This document shows positions 9,599 to 18,240 of a stretch of 64,000 bases of DNA, piece by piece. A model generated the notes under the pieces. The model saw only the letters and a list, made by a program, of their open reading frames with translations, made no database searches and had not been told where the DNA came from. The position numbers were made by a program, and so were the translations under genes. Source of the stretch: Verrucomicrobiales bacterium (GTDB lineage Bacteria > Verrucomicrobiota > Verrucomicrobiia > Verrucomicrobiales > DEV007); assembly GCA_029233965.1 (NCBI GenBank), contig JARGOP010000010.1, positions 17,176 to 81,175 of the forward strand. Direction: 5' to 3'. Within the stretch, counting starts at the first letter, position 1, and the number at the start of each line of letters is the position of its first letter.

Positions 9599-9649
9599 GA
9601 TATCTTACCGAATTGTTAAGAATTACAAGTATTTAAAGTATCTGTATTA

Positions 9650-9671
9650 CTTTGAACAATAATGTTCAAAG
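9650..9671. promoter_or_regulatory. 8-bp inverted repeat upstream of the response regulator
   Basis: CTTTGAAC (9650-9657), loop AATAAT, GTTCAAAG (9664-9671) is a perfect 22-base inverted repeat in an AT-rich stretch 52 bases upstream of the response-regulator start on the minus strand. It has the size and symmetry of a dimeric regulator site. A second repeat CTCTCTC/GAGAGAG with a GAAAT loop lies further upstream around 9727-9745 and may end transcription from the preceding gene. Confidence 0.4.
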
Positions 9672-9766
9672 GTTTTCGTCCTTTCTCAGCAAGCCGACCG
9701 GGTCTTGCTGCTGAATTTCCAGTTAGCTCTCTCGAAATGAGAGAGTTTAGGGTAGCCGGAGAAGCT

Positions 9767-10657
9767 TCAGTTATTGGGAAGTCCCGGGGGACGTTCGGAA
9801 ATGCGTCTGAACTCCGTGTGCTCGTAAGGAGTGGACATTTCCTCTTCCGTAAAGCCTCCCACCACGGAAACATCACCAAAGTCACTGGATTTCAGCTCGG
9901 GGCGATTTCCGTTTTTTTCAAAATACTTTTCCTGGCGAACGGGATCACCATCGATGTTCACGACGGTGTATTTGTATCTCTGAGGTCCCGTCATGTGCAA
10001 AACGTGGAGTTGATTCTGACGATCGATCGAGTAGGTCGGCTTTCGCAGCGACATATAGTCTCCGATTGGATAGGTTTTGTAGACCACGCCGGAGTCACTG
10101 TCTTTGAGTCGAAAATAGAGCGCCTTGCTTCGGGCACCGTGATAGTAGGTCATGAGTGAAAACTCACGGTAACTTCCGGCGTGGGGGTGTCCCTGGGGGA
10201 CGCCGACAATCTGACTCCAGATGGGTTGACCTTCGGTGACCTGAACACTGAGTGTTTTCGATTGGAAGACCCGGTTGATTTGGGGGAAGGAAACATTCGC
10301 GCGCACGCGATATTGGCCCACTGTCGACATCGGGTAATAACGGTTGATCGTGACTTTGTGCTCGTAAGTCTGCCCCGAAGATAAAACGACCGGACGCTCG
10401 TTGAGCTGATTCCGCACGGGGACAACGAGATGTCCCCGTCCGTCGGTGACGGTGAAATCGAGCCAGCTCATGCCGCCTGAGTCGCCGAAGATCAGATCCT
10501 GACCGGCGCGGTTCACCAGGGTGAGTGTGCCCGTGATCGGTTCGTGAGCGACGAAGAGGGTGCGATCCAACTTCAGCTCTACCTGAATTTGAGCGTTTGC
10601 GCTGTGTGAGAGCATGAGGACAAACGCCAGAGAGAGAAGAGTAAGGATCGATTTCAT
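9767..10657 (-). CDS. Secreted protein of unknown function
   Basis: I do not recognise this 296-residue protein. It begins with a clear signal peptide (residues 1-22, cleavage after SANA). The rest is beta-rich: the first 120 residues (for example FVAHEPITGTLTLVNRAGQD and GQYRVRANVSF) look like one or two immunoglobulin-like or intermediate-alpha-macroglobulin-like sandwiches, followed by a less regular half with many Tyr and Arg residues. No catalytic motif and no Cys pair is visible. It is divergent from the O-antigen-ligase-like gene, so a surface role is possible but unproven. Confidence 0.75.
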   Translation of the reverse strand: MKSILTLLSLAFVLMLSHSANAQIQVELKLDRTLFVAHEPITGTLTLVNRAGQDLIFGDSGGMSWLDFTVTDGRGHLVVPVRNQLNERPVVLSSGQTYEHKVTINRYYPMSTVGQYRVRANVSFPQINRVFQSKTLSVQVTEGQPIWSQIVGVPQGHPHAGSYREFSLMTYYHGARSKALYFRLKDSDSGVVYKTYPIGDYMSLRKPTYSIDRQNQLHVLHMTGPQRYKYTVVNIDGDPVRQEKYFEKNGNRPELKSSDFGDVSVVGGFTEEEMSTPYEHTEFRRISERPPGLPNN

Positions 10658-10672
10658 AGCCCGTAATTCAGA

Positions 10673-10687
10673 ATTACCACCCGCAGG
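10673..10687. promoter_or_regulatory. 15-base palindrome in front of the secreted-protein gene
   Basis: GTAATTC-A-GAATTAC is perfectly symmetrical and ends 15 bases upstream of the minus-strand ATG at 10657. It lies in a 192-base AT-rich divergent intergenic region shared with the O-antigen-ligase-like gene and may be a regulator site. No matching second copy was noticed elsewhere. Confidence 0.35.
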
Positions 10688-10849
10688 TAGCTATTCTGCA
10701 AGAGACGATGCGGGAAATCAATGGCAAACTGAAATCATCAGGCTGCCGGAAAATCATTAGAATAACTGAATATTTGAGTAAAATAAGATTTTGGTTTTTC
10801 TAAAATGACTGCATAATTCTGCCTGGCCTTACCGATCGGGCTTTTGAGG

Positions 10850-12874
10850 ATGATATCCGGTATTCGCGCCATAATCGTGTTCGCTTTTCTTGGTGGTCTT
10901 TTTTTGACCGGCTTGCTGGGCACCTCAACCTCAATGACTTTTGTCTGGCCGGGATATCTCATGATCGGGATAGCGGGCATTCTTTCGATTGGGGCATTGT
11001 TCCAGCACGTTTCTTTCTCGCTTCCGAAGTGGACGACGGTTTCGTTATTTCTCCTCGTCTTTTTTCTTCTTTCGAGAGCCGCAGAGTCTCCCGTTGCCTA
11101 CTTTGCGCGCGGGGATGCCATGATGATTATCGCCTGCTTCATCGCTTATGCCGCAGTGATATCGCTCTGCTCGTCAGCGAGATGGAGGAAAGGTGTGGCC
11201 CTGACGTTTGCCGGGTTAGTGCTCGTGAATCTGTGTTTTGCGCCTCTTCAGATGGCAGTGGATCCGGCGATTTGGCTCCTGCCGGGATACGGGCGGACGA
11301 TGACAGGTGCCATGGGAGGGCTGTTCAATCAGCCTGATCACTTTGCCATTTTTCTCGCCGCCCTGGTTCCTCTCTGGCTTTCCATGGGGATTCAGGGGCG
11401 TGAGAGCCGTGTTTTCCGGTTCTTCTGGATGGGGCTCGCAGCGCTATCGGTGCTCTTTCTGGCGATTTCCGGCAGTGTTGCCGGTTGGATTACCCTCGGT
11501 GCAGGCGTGATTTGTTTGAGCGCTTTGACTGCTCATCTCGTCTGGCCAAGGCTCAAGATACCGGTTCGACGAATGGTGGTATCAGCCCTGAGCGTTTTCA
11601 TGACGGCTCTCCTCCTGGGCGGGGGCGCTGCCTTGGGTACACTGGGGCATGGCTTCTTCTCCGGCGGTGAAAGCGGACTACTCTCTATTTGGAAAGTGGG
11701 ACTAAAGCAGGCGGCTGAGTCTCCGATGATCGGAACCGGAAGCCGCACTTCCCGGATTTACGGACGCCTTTTCCGGACGGAGGATCTCGGGGTTGGCGCA
11801 ACGGAGTCGGAGTTTGTTCATAACGAATTTATTCAGATGCTCGGCGACTACGGAGCGATTGGCCTGATCCTTGTCACTTGTCTTTTAGGAATTCATCTCG
11901 CGACGGGCTTCCGCTTCCTGAACTCTTTTCGTTGGATCAAACCGGCAAGGGGAAACCTCATCCCGAAATCCAATCCTCTCGCGCTCGCCTCGGGGGCGAC
12001 CTCGACCCTGGTGGCTTTGAGCGCTGCCGCGACCTTTGATTTCATTTTTCATCTTCCCGTCATTGCGATTCTCGCGACGGTGCTTCTTGCCATTCTTGCG
12101 GTTCCCGATCCCATGGCTCAGGTGGAGAAGAATAAAGAAACAGATCCGGTGATTCCGGGCGGCACACTTCTTTTCGGAGTTCGGGCGGTGAGTTTCGGCG
12201 GCGGTCTCGTTCTCGCGGTCCTCGGTGCCGTTTTTGTGCAAAGTGAGTACCACTATGAGATGGCACGAAAAGGGTTCGAAAGCGGAGGAAAGACCTTTCA
12301 GCAGTACCGCCACCTGCAACATGCGCGGAATCTCGATCCGAAAAATCCCTATGTGCACACCTTGAGTGCCCATGCTCAGGTGAGAAGTATTGATCTTGAG
12401 ATGCCGACAGCTGAGCGGAGGCAGGCTCTGGAGAAAGCGGACCTCTACTTTTCGCGTGCGGAGCAGCTCTACCCGCAGGACATCTTTGCTGCGATTGGAC
12501 ACGTGGCAGTTCTCGATGAACTTGGCAAGCAACAGCGTGCCCGGGACCGGTTGCGTAACTCCCGTCAATGGGCTCCCCTCTACGGAAATCTTATGCTCGC
12601 TGAAGCTGAGCATTACCTGAGAAACGGCCAGGTGGCGCTGGCGAAGGAAACCTACGCCGAGTCCTTGCAAGCATCGGCCTTCCGCGATGAGGCTGCGGCA
12701 CGGGAAGGGCTGCGGACTATTTCAGAGTGGAAGCTGATTGCGCAGCAAAACGGCATTCCAATGGAAGCACTTGATGCACTCACCCCCGGGGATGGAATTC
12801 GTCGAGTTCTCCCCGACGCCCGTGTTGAAGAGCGGGCTGTCGCCGGTCAGGTCGAGGTTCCCGAGCTTCCGTAA
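10850..12874 (+). CDS. O-antigen ligase (Wzy_C/WaaL-like) family membrane protein with TPR tail
   Basis: A 674-residue protein with roughly ten to twelve membrane segments in the first 450 residues and a periplasmic loop containing GTGSRTSRIYGR and ATESEFVHNEFIQMLGDYG, the layout of Wzy/WaaL polysaccharide polymerases and ligases. The last 200 residues contain tetratricopeptide-like helices (for example ARNLDPKNPYVHTLSAHA and ADLYFSRAEQLYPQD). Such O-antigen-ligase-TPR proteins attach or polymerise glycans, or glycosylate exported proteins. The start is the ATG at 10850; a TTG at 10844 is also in frame. No other polysaccharide genes adjoin it, so it is an orphan and the substrate cannot be named. 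Confidence 0.8.
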   Translation: MISGIRAIIVFAFLGGLFLTGLLGTSTSMTFVWPGYLMIGIAGILSIGALFQHVSFSLPKWTTVSLFLLVFFLLSRAAESPVAYFARGDAMMIIACFIAYAAVISLCSSARWRKGVALTFAGLVLVNLCFAPLQMAVDPAIWLLPGYGRTMTGAMGGLFNQPDHFAIFLAALVPLWLSMGIQGRESRVFRFFWMGLAALSVLFLAISGSVAGWITLGAGVICLSALTAHLVWPRLKIPVRRMVVSALSVFMTALLLGGGAALGTLGHGFFSGGESGLLSIWKVGLKQAAESPMIGTGSRTSRIYGRLFRTEDLGVGATESEFVHNEFIQMLGDYGAIGLILVTCLLGIHLATGFRFLNSFRWIKPARGNLIPKSNPLALASGATSTLVALSAAATFDFIFHLPVIAILATVLLAILAVPDPMAQVEKNKETDPVIPGGTLLFGVRAVSFGGGLVLAVLGAVFVQSEYHYEMARKGFESGGKTFQQYRHLQHARNLDPKNPYVHTLSAHAQVRSIDLEMPTAERRQALEKADLYFSRAEQLYPQDIFAAIGHVAVLDELGKQQRARDRLRNSRQWAPLYGNLMLAEAEHYLRNGQVALAKETYAESLQASAFRDEAAAREGLRTISEWKLIAQQNGIPMEALDALTPGDGIRRVLPDARVEERAVAGQVEVPELP

Positions 12875-12884
12875 TCCCGGTCCG

Positions 12885-13877
12885 TCACACGCGTGAGGAG
12901 AGAATCACCGGTTCGCCTTCCCCCGGAGCGACGACCCGGTCGTCAATGGCATGATCCATGATCGCATTCCTCAAGCGAATCATCGGCTCGGCACGATGTT
13001 CATTGCTGATCGGGAAAGTGGCATGATGCATCGGAATCATGCGGCGGGCTCCCAGGTCAAGAAATGCCTGCACAGCTTCCTCCGGATTCATGTGCACTTC
13101 CCGCCCGCTGGGGCAGTCGTAGGCTCCAATCGGCAGAAGGGCGGTGTCAATTTGGTGCCGCTTCCCGATTTCCGAAAATCCGTCGAAGTAGGCGGAGTCT
13201 CCTGAGTGATAGACTTTGTGCTCCGGAGTGTTGATCACATACCCGCCGAAGCCTTTGTGAGTGTCGTGCAGATAACGGGCTCCCCAGTGATGGGCCGGGG
13301 TGAAATGGATCTCAGAATTCTTGTAGGTGATCGATTCCCAGTCTGACATTTCATGGATGGAATCGTAGGGAAGGCGCTTCAGCACTTTCCCGACTCCTTT
13401 CGGGACAATCACGGTTTGACTCCCGTCGACAATCTGCTTCAGGGTCACCCGGCAGAGGTGATCAAAATGGGCATGCGTGATGAGGACCAAATCGATGGGC
13501 GGAAGGTGTTCGATATCAATGCCCGGGTCGCGATGCCGCTTCAGGGGACCCATCCACTTGGCCCAGACAGGATCAATGAGCGCATTGAAAGTGGCGGTGC
13601 GGACGAGAAAGCTGGCATGTCCAATCCAGACGACTTCGATTTCGTCGGCTTCCAGAGGTCGAAAGACCGGCGGCTCCAGGGTTCCGGTGGCCTCGCGCGG
13701 TTGAACGAGAGCAGGAAGGAGACTTCCGCTCAGATATTGATAGTTCCGGCGTGCCCAGCCTTTTTGGGGCACAAGGCCGACGCGGCGACCTTCGGTGCGA
13801 AAGCGAGAGCCGATCTTTTTCTTCGCCGCTCCGTCGGTCGTTGGATTGGCAGGTGGCTGTGGGTTGTCTTCCGGCAT
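12885..13877 (-). CDS. MBL-fold metal-dependent hydrolase (NAPE-PLD/UlaG-like)
   Basis: A 330-residue metallo-beta-lactamase-fold hydrolase. Metal ligands are visible in WIGHASF, H135-A-H137-F-D139-H140, HSGDSAYFDG and the late PMHHATF. Spacing and the segment PIGAYDCPSGREVHMNPEEA match the branch that includes N-acyl-phosphatidylethanolamine phospholipase D, suggesting a phosphodiester or phospholipid-like substrate, though the exact reaction is unknown. The start is placed at the ATG at 13877 (MPEDNPQPP), because upstream in-frame sequence runs into the divergent kinase gene and is basic and compositionally unlike the protein. The first 45 residues are Pro/Lys/Arg-rich. The gene converges with the O-antigen-ligase-like gene. 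Confidence 0.85.
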   Translation of the reverse strand: MPEDNPQPPANPTTDGAAKKKIGSRFRTEGRRVGLVPQKGWARRNYQYLSGSLLPALVQPREATGTLEPPVFRPLEADEIEVVWIGHASFLVRTATFNALIDPVWAKWMGPLKRHRDPGIDIEHLPPIDLVLITHAHFDHLCRVTLKQIVDGSQTVIVPKGVGKVLKRLPYDSIHEMSDWESITYKNSEIHFTPAHHWGARYLHDTHKGFGGYVINTPEHKVYHSGDSAYFDGFSEIGKRHQIDTALLPIGAYDCPSGREVHMNPEEAVQAFLDLGARRMIPMHHATFPISNEHRAEPMIRLRNAIMDHAIDDRVVAPGEGEPVILSSRV

Positions 13878-13974
13878 AAGAAGGCAGTAGGAGAATGTAG
13901 GCAAAGCAGGACCATGTCGCAATGAGATTAAAATCACTTTTACGCGTCCTAATCCGTGGTTTGGTGCGGTTCTC

Positions 13975-14979
13975 ATGCTACTGAATCTCAACGAAGTCGA
14001 AGAGCGGACCCGAACACAACTTTCCGGATGGAATGATGCCCGGCTCGATTTTTCTGTGATCGAAAAGGGCGGGTCAGGCCGTGTTTTCGTGCGAGCAAAG
14101 AACCTCGATCTCGGGGAATCCGTGATCACGATGCATTATTCGGACGAGCGGTCTGACAATCTGCGCTTCGCTGATGTCACCGATTTTTTGAACCGTCATG
14201 GCATTTCTGCGCCCAAAGTGATTGATCGGCGCCTTGCCGAAAACCTTCTCTGGGTGGAGGACCTCGGAGAGCAGGACCTCGGTGATTTGGCAAAGAGTGA
14301 CTGGGACAGGGTCCGTCGTCCTGCCTACGAGTCAGCATTGAGGGCCGTCTTTCCACTGCATCGGATTTCCGAAGAAGAGGCACCATCGGATTTGCCGGAA
14401 CTGGAAATCCCGTTCGACGAATCGCTTTACCGGTGGGAGCAGGAGTACTTCATTCATCAGTTTATTGAGCGTTTTCTCCCCGAAGGAATCGCTTCGGATC
14501 TGCTCGTTGACGAATCGCTGAAAGATCTCGCGAGTTCTCTCGCGAGCCTTCCCCGCTCTCTGCTCCATCGGGATTTCCAAAGCACCAACGTTATGATGAT
14601 CGACGGCGAAGCTTTTCTCATCGATTATCAGGGTCTCCGCTGGGGGCTGCCGGAGTATGATCTCGCGTCACTTGTCTACGACCCCTACACCGAATTTTCG
14701 GTGGAGGAACGGGATCACCTGATCCGCTATTATTTCTCGCTGTGTCAGGATGTTGACACCGGGGCGGATTTCGCTGATTTCTCAGACCGCGTTGCGAAGT
14801 GTGCAATGCAGCGATTGATGCAGGCAATGGGAGCCTACGGGTTTCTCAGTGAAGTGAAAGGAAAGCGGGAATTTCTGGAACACATCCCGACGGCGCAGGC
14901 CCGCTTGAAGGAGGTCGCGGCATCCGGTGCAGGCTTGCCCGTGCTGGCTCAGGTTCTGCGTCACAGCGCCGAAATATGA
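13975..14979 (+). CDS. AmgK-like sugar kinase (aminoglycoside phosphotransferase fold)
   Basis: A 334-residue cytoplasmic kinase of the APH/choline-kinase fold. It shows the nucleotide-binding loop GGSGRVFVRA, the catalytic HRDFQSTN segment and the metal-binding LIDYQGLRWG. The combination of HRDFQ.TN with DYQ..R.G.P.YDLASL is characteristic of AmgK-type N-acetylmuramate/N-acetylglucosamine anomeric kinases that recycle cell-wall sugars to UDP-MurNAc. The partner nucleotidyltransferase MurU, usually adjacent in proteobacteria, is not here, so the assignment is by motif only. Its 3' end overlaps the convergent recQ gene by 19 bases. Confidence 0.72.
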   Translation: MLLNLNEVEERTRTQLSGWNDARLDFSVIEKGGSGRVFVRAKNLDLGESVITMHYSDERSDNLRFADVTDFLNRHGISAPKVIDRRLAENLLWVEDLGEQDLGDLAKSDWDRVRRPAYESALRAVFPLHRISEEEAPSDLPELEIPFDESLYRWEQEYFIHQFIERFLPEGIASDLLVDESLKDLASSLASLPRSLLHRDFQSTNVMMIDGEAFLIDYQGLRWGLPEYDLASLVYDPYTEFSVEERDHLIRYYFSLCQDVDTGADFADFSDRVAKCAMQRLMQAMGAYGFLSEVKGKREFLEHIPTAQARLKEVAASGAGLPVLAQVLRHSAEI

Positions 14980-16874
14980 TCGAGAAGGTCGAGAAAGGGT
15001 ACCTCGGCGAGCGCTCCAAATCTTTCATCGCGCTGAAGGCGGGCGCGAGTCGTCGCCGGACTGGACAGGCCGGAAAGAAAGCGCGCAATCTGCCGCGGTT
15101 GGCGTAGGGCGGGATGGCCCTCCATTTTTGTCTGTTGGATGATGGCAGCCATCTCCAGATCGATTTCGACCCGGCGTGACTGCGGGAGGGTGCCGCCCGT
15201 ATGCTCGCCGGTGCAGACGCCGCACTGGCCGCAGGATTCCATTTCGTCGCCAAAGTAGCGGACGAGCTGTGCCTGAAGACATTCGCCTGACTCGCAGAGT
15301 TCGACTACCAGACCGAGGCGTTCGATTTCTCCCGCTTCACTGGCTTCGAATCGTTCCACAAGCATCTCCGTGAGTGAGGCGACAGTATGATCCGTTTCGG
15401 CGGCGAGGGCATAGGCATGCCGCAGTCCTGACGGTTGCACAATCGCATCGCCCATGTCGGCGAGGTAGTTGATCGCCTTGCGAACCCGTTCCTCTGTCTC
15501 TCCAAGTTCGTGAGCAGATTCCGCAATATCGAAAGTGTGCCAGCGCCATCCTTTCTTCCCTGTCTCGAAAAGTTTGGTCAGAAAATGCTGACGCCCCGGC
15601 GTGTGGCCGGCGAGGACGTCATCGAAATTCCGAATCAACTGCACGCGGGAGCCACCGTAAAAGGGACCTTTCGGGATGATAACTTTTTCAAGCTCCAGGT
15701 AGGTCAGCGCCGTCGAAACCACGGATGGTCGAATGTCACGGGAGACCGAGAGGTCGTAGCGGGAAATGGAAAACTCTCTCCCCTGGAGCATGACGTGCTC
15801 GACAAGGGATTTCAGCGCCGTGCTCGATGGCGTGTCGCCGAAGATGAAGTTTTCGAGCACGGTAAGATCATCAGCGCAGGCGAGGATGTTGCAGGTCGCG
15901 GTTTCGCCGTCCCGTCCGGCTCGGCCTGACTCCTGTACGTAGTTCTCCAGTGATTTCGGAAGGTTGTAATGATAGACATGGCGGATATTGGATTTATCGA
16001 TTCCCATGCCGAAGGCGATCGTGGCGACGACGATCTCGATGGAGCCTGCCATGAAACCATCCTGTACTTCAGCGCGGTGTTCATCTTTCATCCCTGCATG
16101 ATAGGCGCGGGCATTCAGTCCCGCGCGTTTCAGAACCCCGGCGACCCGTTCTGCGGACTGCTGGAGGGTCACGTACACGATCGATGCTCCCGGGGCCTGC
16201 CCCGAAACTTTCTCGACGAGAAGATCGTCTCTTTCGGATTCAGCGCACGGGAAGACTCCGAAGATCAAGTTCGGGCGTGAGAATCCGGTCTGAATCTGGT
16301 CGTCCTCGCCAATGCCGAATCGCTCCCGGATCTGCCCGGCGACGCGCGGCGTTGCGGTTGCCGTGAGAGCAAGAACCCGTGGAATTTTCAACGACCCGGC
16401 CAGTTCCGCCAACTTCAGATAGTCAGGCCGGAAATTGTGACCCCACTCCGAAATGCAGTGCGCTTCATCAACCGCCATGAGGTCAATCCGGCAGCGCCGG
16501 AGGCGCCGGATGAAGCCATCGTTGGCCAGGCGCTCCGGGGCGACATAGAGCAGCTTTAGCGTGCCGTTTTCCATCTTGTCGTAGATCCCGTTCACTTCGG
16601 CACGATCGAGCGTCGAGTCGAGGCGGGCGGCCTCGATATTCTTCACCTGAAGTGCCTCAACCTGATCTTTCATCAGAGCGATGAGAGGAGAGACCACGAG
16701 GGTGAGCCCGTCGAAGATCAGGGCCGGGAGCTGGTAGCAGAGACTCTTCCCCCCGCCGGTCGGGAAGAGAGCCAGGGCCGATCTCCCGGCAAGGAGCGAA
16801 TCAATCACCTCGACCTGGCCGGCCCGGAATTCGGAGTGTCCGAAATGCTGTTCGAGGAGATCGCGGTAATCCAT
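14961..16874 (-). CDS. recQ: ATP-dependent DNA helicase RecQ
   Basis: 3'-5' DNA helicase for recombination and stalled-fork repair. The 637-residue protein has Walker A FPTGGGKS (37-44), the DEAH box (136-139) followed by the RecQ aromatic-rich loop CISEWGHNFR, SxTATATP, and motif VI QESGRAGRDG. The zinc-binding region carries Cys in CESGECLQAQ and CGQCGVC, and a winged-helix RQC-like part follows the second RecA domain, although it reads closer to short RecQ forms than to E. coli RecQ; an HRDC domain is not obvious at the C-terminus. Divergent from the Gfo/Idh/MocA gene. Confidence 0.93.
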   Translation of the reverse strand: MDYRDLLEQHFGHSEFRAGQVEVIDSLLAGRSALALFPTGGGKSLCYQLPALIFDGLTLVVSPLIALMKDQVEALQVKNIEAARLDSTLDRAEVNGIYDKMENGTLKLLYVAPERLANDGFIRRLRRCRIDLMAVDEAHCISEWGHNFRPDYLKLAELAGSLKIPRVLALTATATPRVAGQIRERFGIGEDDQIQTGFSRPNLIFGVFPCAESERDDLLVEKVSGQAPGASIVYVTLQQSAERVAGVLKRAGLNARAYHAGMKDEHRAEVQDGFMAGSIEIVVATIAFGMGIDKSNIRHVYHYNLPKSLENYVQESGRAGRDGETATCNILACADDLTVLENFIFGDTPSSTALKSLVEHVMLQGREFSISRYDLSVSRDIRPSVVSTALTYLELEKVIIPKGPFYGGSRVQLIRNFDDVLAGHTPGRQHFLTKLFETGKKGWRWHTFDIAESAHELGETEERVRKAINYLADMGDAIVQPSGLRHAYALAAETDHTVASLTEMLVERFEASEAGEIERLGLVVELCESGECLQAQLVRYFGDEMESCGQCGVCTGEHTGGTLPQSRRVEIDLEMAAIIQQTKMEGHPALRQPRQIARFLSGLSSPATTRARLQRDERFGALAEVPFLDLLDHISAL

Positions 16875-16956
16875 GCGATGAATTCATCCGCCGGAATGGC
16901 GCGCACTGCAAGCCGCGTCCTTGCCGCGGCTGAAGTCGCAGGATCGATTTGCACGC

Positions 16957-16987
16957 AACAGGGTTGAATCTCCGACCCAACCCTGTT
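16957..16987. repeat. AACAGGGTT inverted repeat, copy 2
   Basis: AACAGGGTTG (16957-16966) and CAACCCTGTT (16978-16987) form a perfect 10-bp stem around an 11-base loop. It sits between the divergent recQ and oxidoreductase genes, 13 bases before the ATG at 17001, so it is not a terminator of either gene. The arms match the elements near 2675 and 61086. Confidence 0.65.
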
Positions 16988-17000
16988 AAGCCATCGTTTG

Positions 17001-18110
17001 ATGAGCGAAAAGAAATGTCGATGGGGGATTCTGGGAACCGCCGGAATTGCACGAAAGAACTGGCAGGCGATCCGGAATTCAGGGAACGGACAGCTCGTTG
17101 CCGTCGCGAGCCGCACCGAAAAACGGGCCTCGGACTACATCACGGAAAATCAGTCCCAGGTGCCGCATGCTCCGGTTCCCCGTCCCATTGCCGGCTACGA
17201 CGAAATGATCGCGGCGGACGACATTGACGCGATTTACATTCCACTCCCGACGGGTCTCAGGAAAGAATTTGTTCTCAAAGCCGCCGCCGCCGGGAAACAC
17301 GTTCTCTGTGAAAAACCCTGCGGGGTGAATGGTGACGAAGTGCGGGAAATCGTCGACGCCTGCTCCGCCGCCGGCGTTCAGTTCATGGATGGTGTCATGT
17401 TCATGCACAGTGACCGGCTGTCGGCGATTCGGGACGAGTTGGATCGGGGAGAAGCCGTTGGCGAGATCAAGCGCATTGCTTCCCAATTCAGCTTCATGGC
17501 GCCACCGGACTTTGATGGAAACATCCGCATGCACTCCGATCTCGAACCTCTCGGTAGTCCCGGCGATCTCGGCTGGTATTGCATCCGCATGACCTTGTGG
17601 ACCCTGAACTATGAGATGCCGGTTTCTTTAAAAGCCCGCATGATTCGTGAGACGGGACGCATTGGCAGCGATGACTCGGTTCCGATCACGCTCTCTGCTG
17701 AGATGGTTTTTGCGAGTGGAGTGACGGCTTCGTTTTACTGCAGCTTCGAAGTCGAGCATCAGCAGTGGATCAACATCAGTGGAACGAAGGGCCATATCGC
17801 AGTGAACGATTTCGTCCTGCCCTATCATGGTCCCGAGCTCGGATTCGATGTCGAACAGGCTCAATTTGAAACCGACCTTTGTCAGTTTCATATGGAGCGG
17901 CATACGCGACGTGTCACGGTGCGGGAGTATTCCGACAGCCATGCAAGTTCGCAGGAAACAAAGCTGTTTCGGAATTTCGGAAATCTTGTCCTCGGTGGAA
18001 TGATTGATTCGCACTGGCCTGAGATTTCGCTAAAAACCCAGCGCGTACTCGACGCCTGCCTCAAGTCTGCCGGAAACGGGGGAGAGGAAATTATATTTCG
18101 GAAGCTCTGA
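17001..18110 (+). CDS. Gfo/Idh/MocA family NAD(P)-dependent oxidoreductase
   Basis: A 369-residue dehydrogenase with an N-terminal Rossmann fold (WGILGTAGIARKN near residues 8-20) and the family EKP motif in VLCEKPCGV. The C-terminal half is the alpha/beta domain that binds sugars or polyols, with PGDLGWYCIRM marking the region of the catalytic Lys/His partners. Related proteins oxidise sugars, inositols or sugar acids; no substrate can be given. The ATG at 17001 is preferred to the TTG at 16998. An inverted repeat of a dispersed family lies in its leader. Neighbouring sulfatases and a nucleoside transporter fit a carbohydrate-scavenging setting, but this is inference. Confidence 0.88.
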   Translation: MSEKKCRWGILGTAGIARKNWQAIRNSGNGQLVAVASRTEKRASDYITENQSQVPHAPVPRPIAGYDEMIAADDIDAIYIPLPTGLRKEFVLKAAAAGKHVLCEKPCGVNGDEVREIVDACSAAGVQFMDGVMFMHSDRLSAIRDELDRGEAVGEIKRIASQFSFMAPPDFDGNIRMHSDLEPLGSPGDLGWYCIRMTLWTLNYEMPVSLKARMIRETGRIGSDDSVPITLSAEMVFASGVTASFYCSFEVEHQQWINISGTKGHIAVNDFVLPYHGPELGFDVEQAQFETDLCQFHMERHTRRVTVREYSDSHASSQETKLFRNFGNLVLGGMIDSHWPEISLKTQRVLDACLKSAGNGGEEIIFRKL

Positions 18111-18240
18111 TAGGTCACGCCAATGAAGAGGGGATGGGGAAAAATGAAACGAATCCGGTCTTCGAAAATTTGTGTCCCGTCTTTCACATCCGGGAGAGCG
18201 AAGTGCATGCAACTTTGAAATCAAATTCTAACATTCCTTC

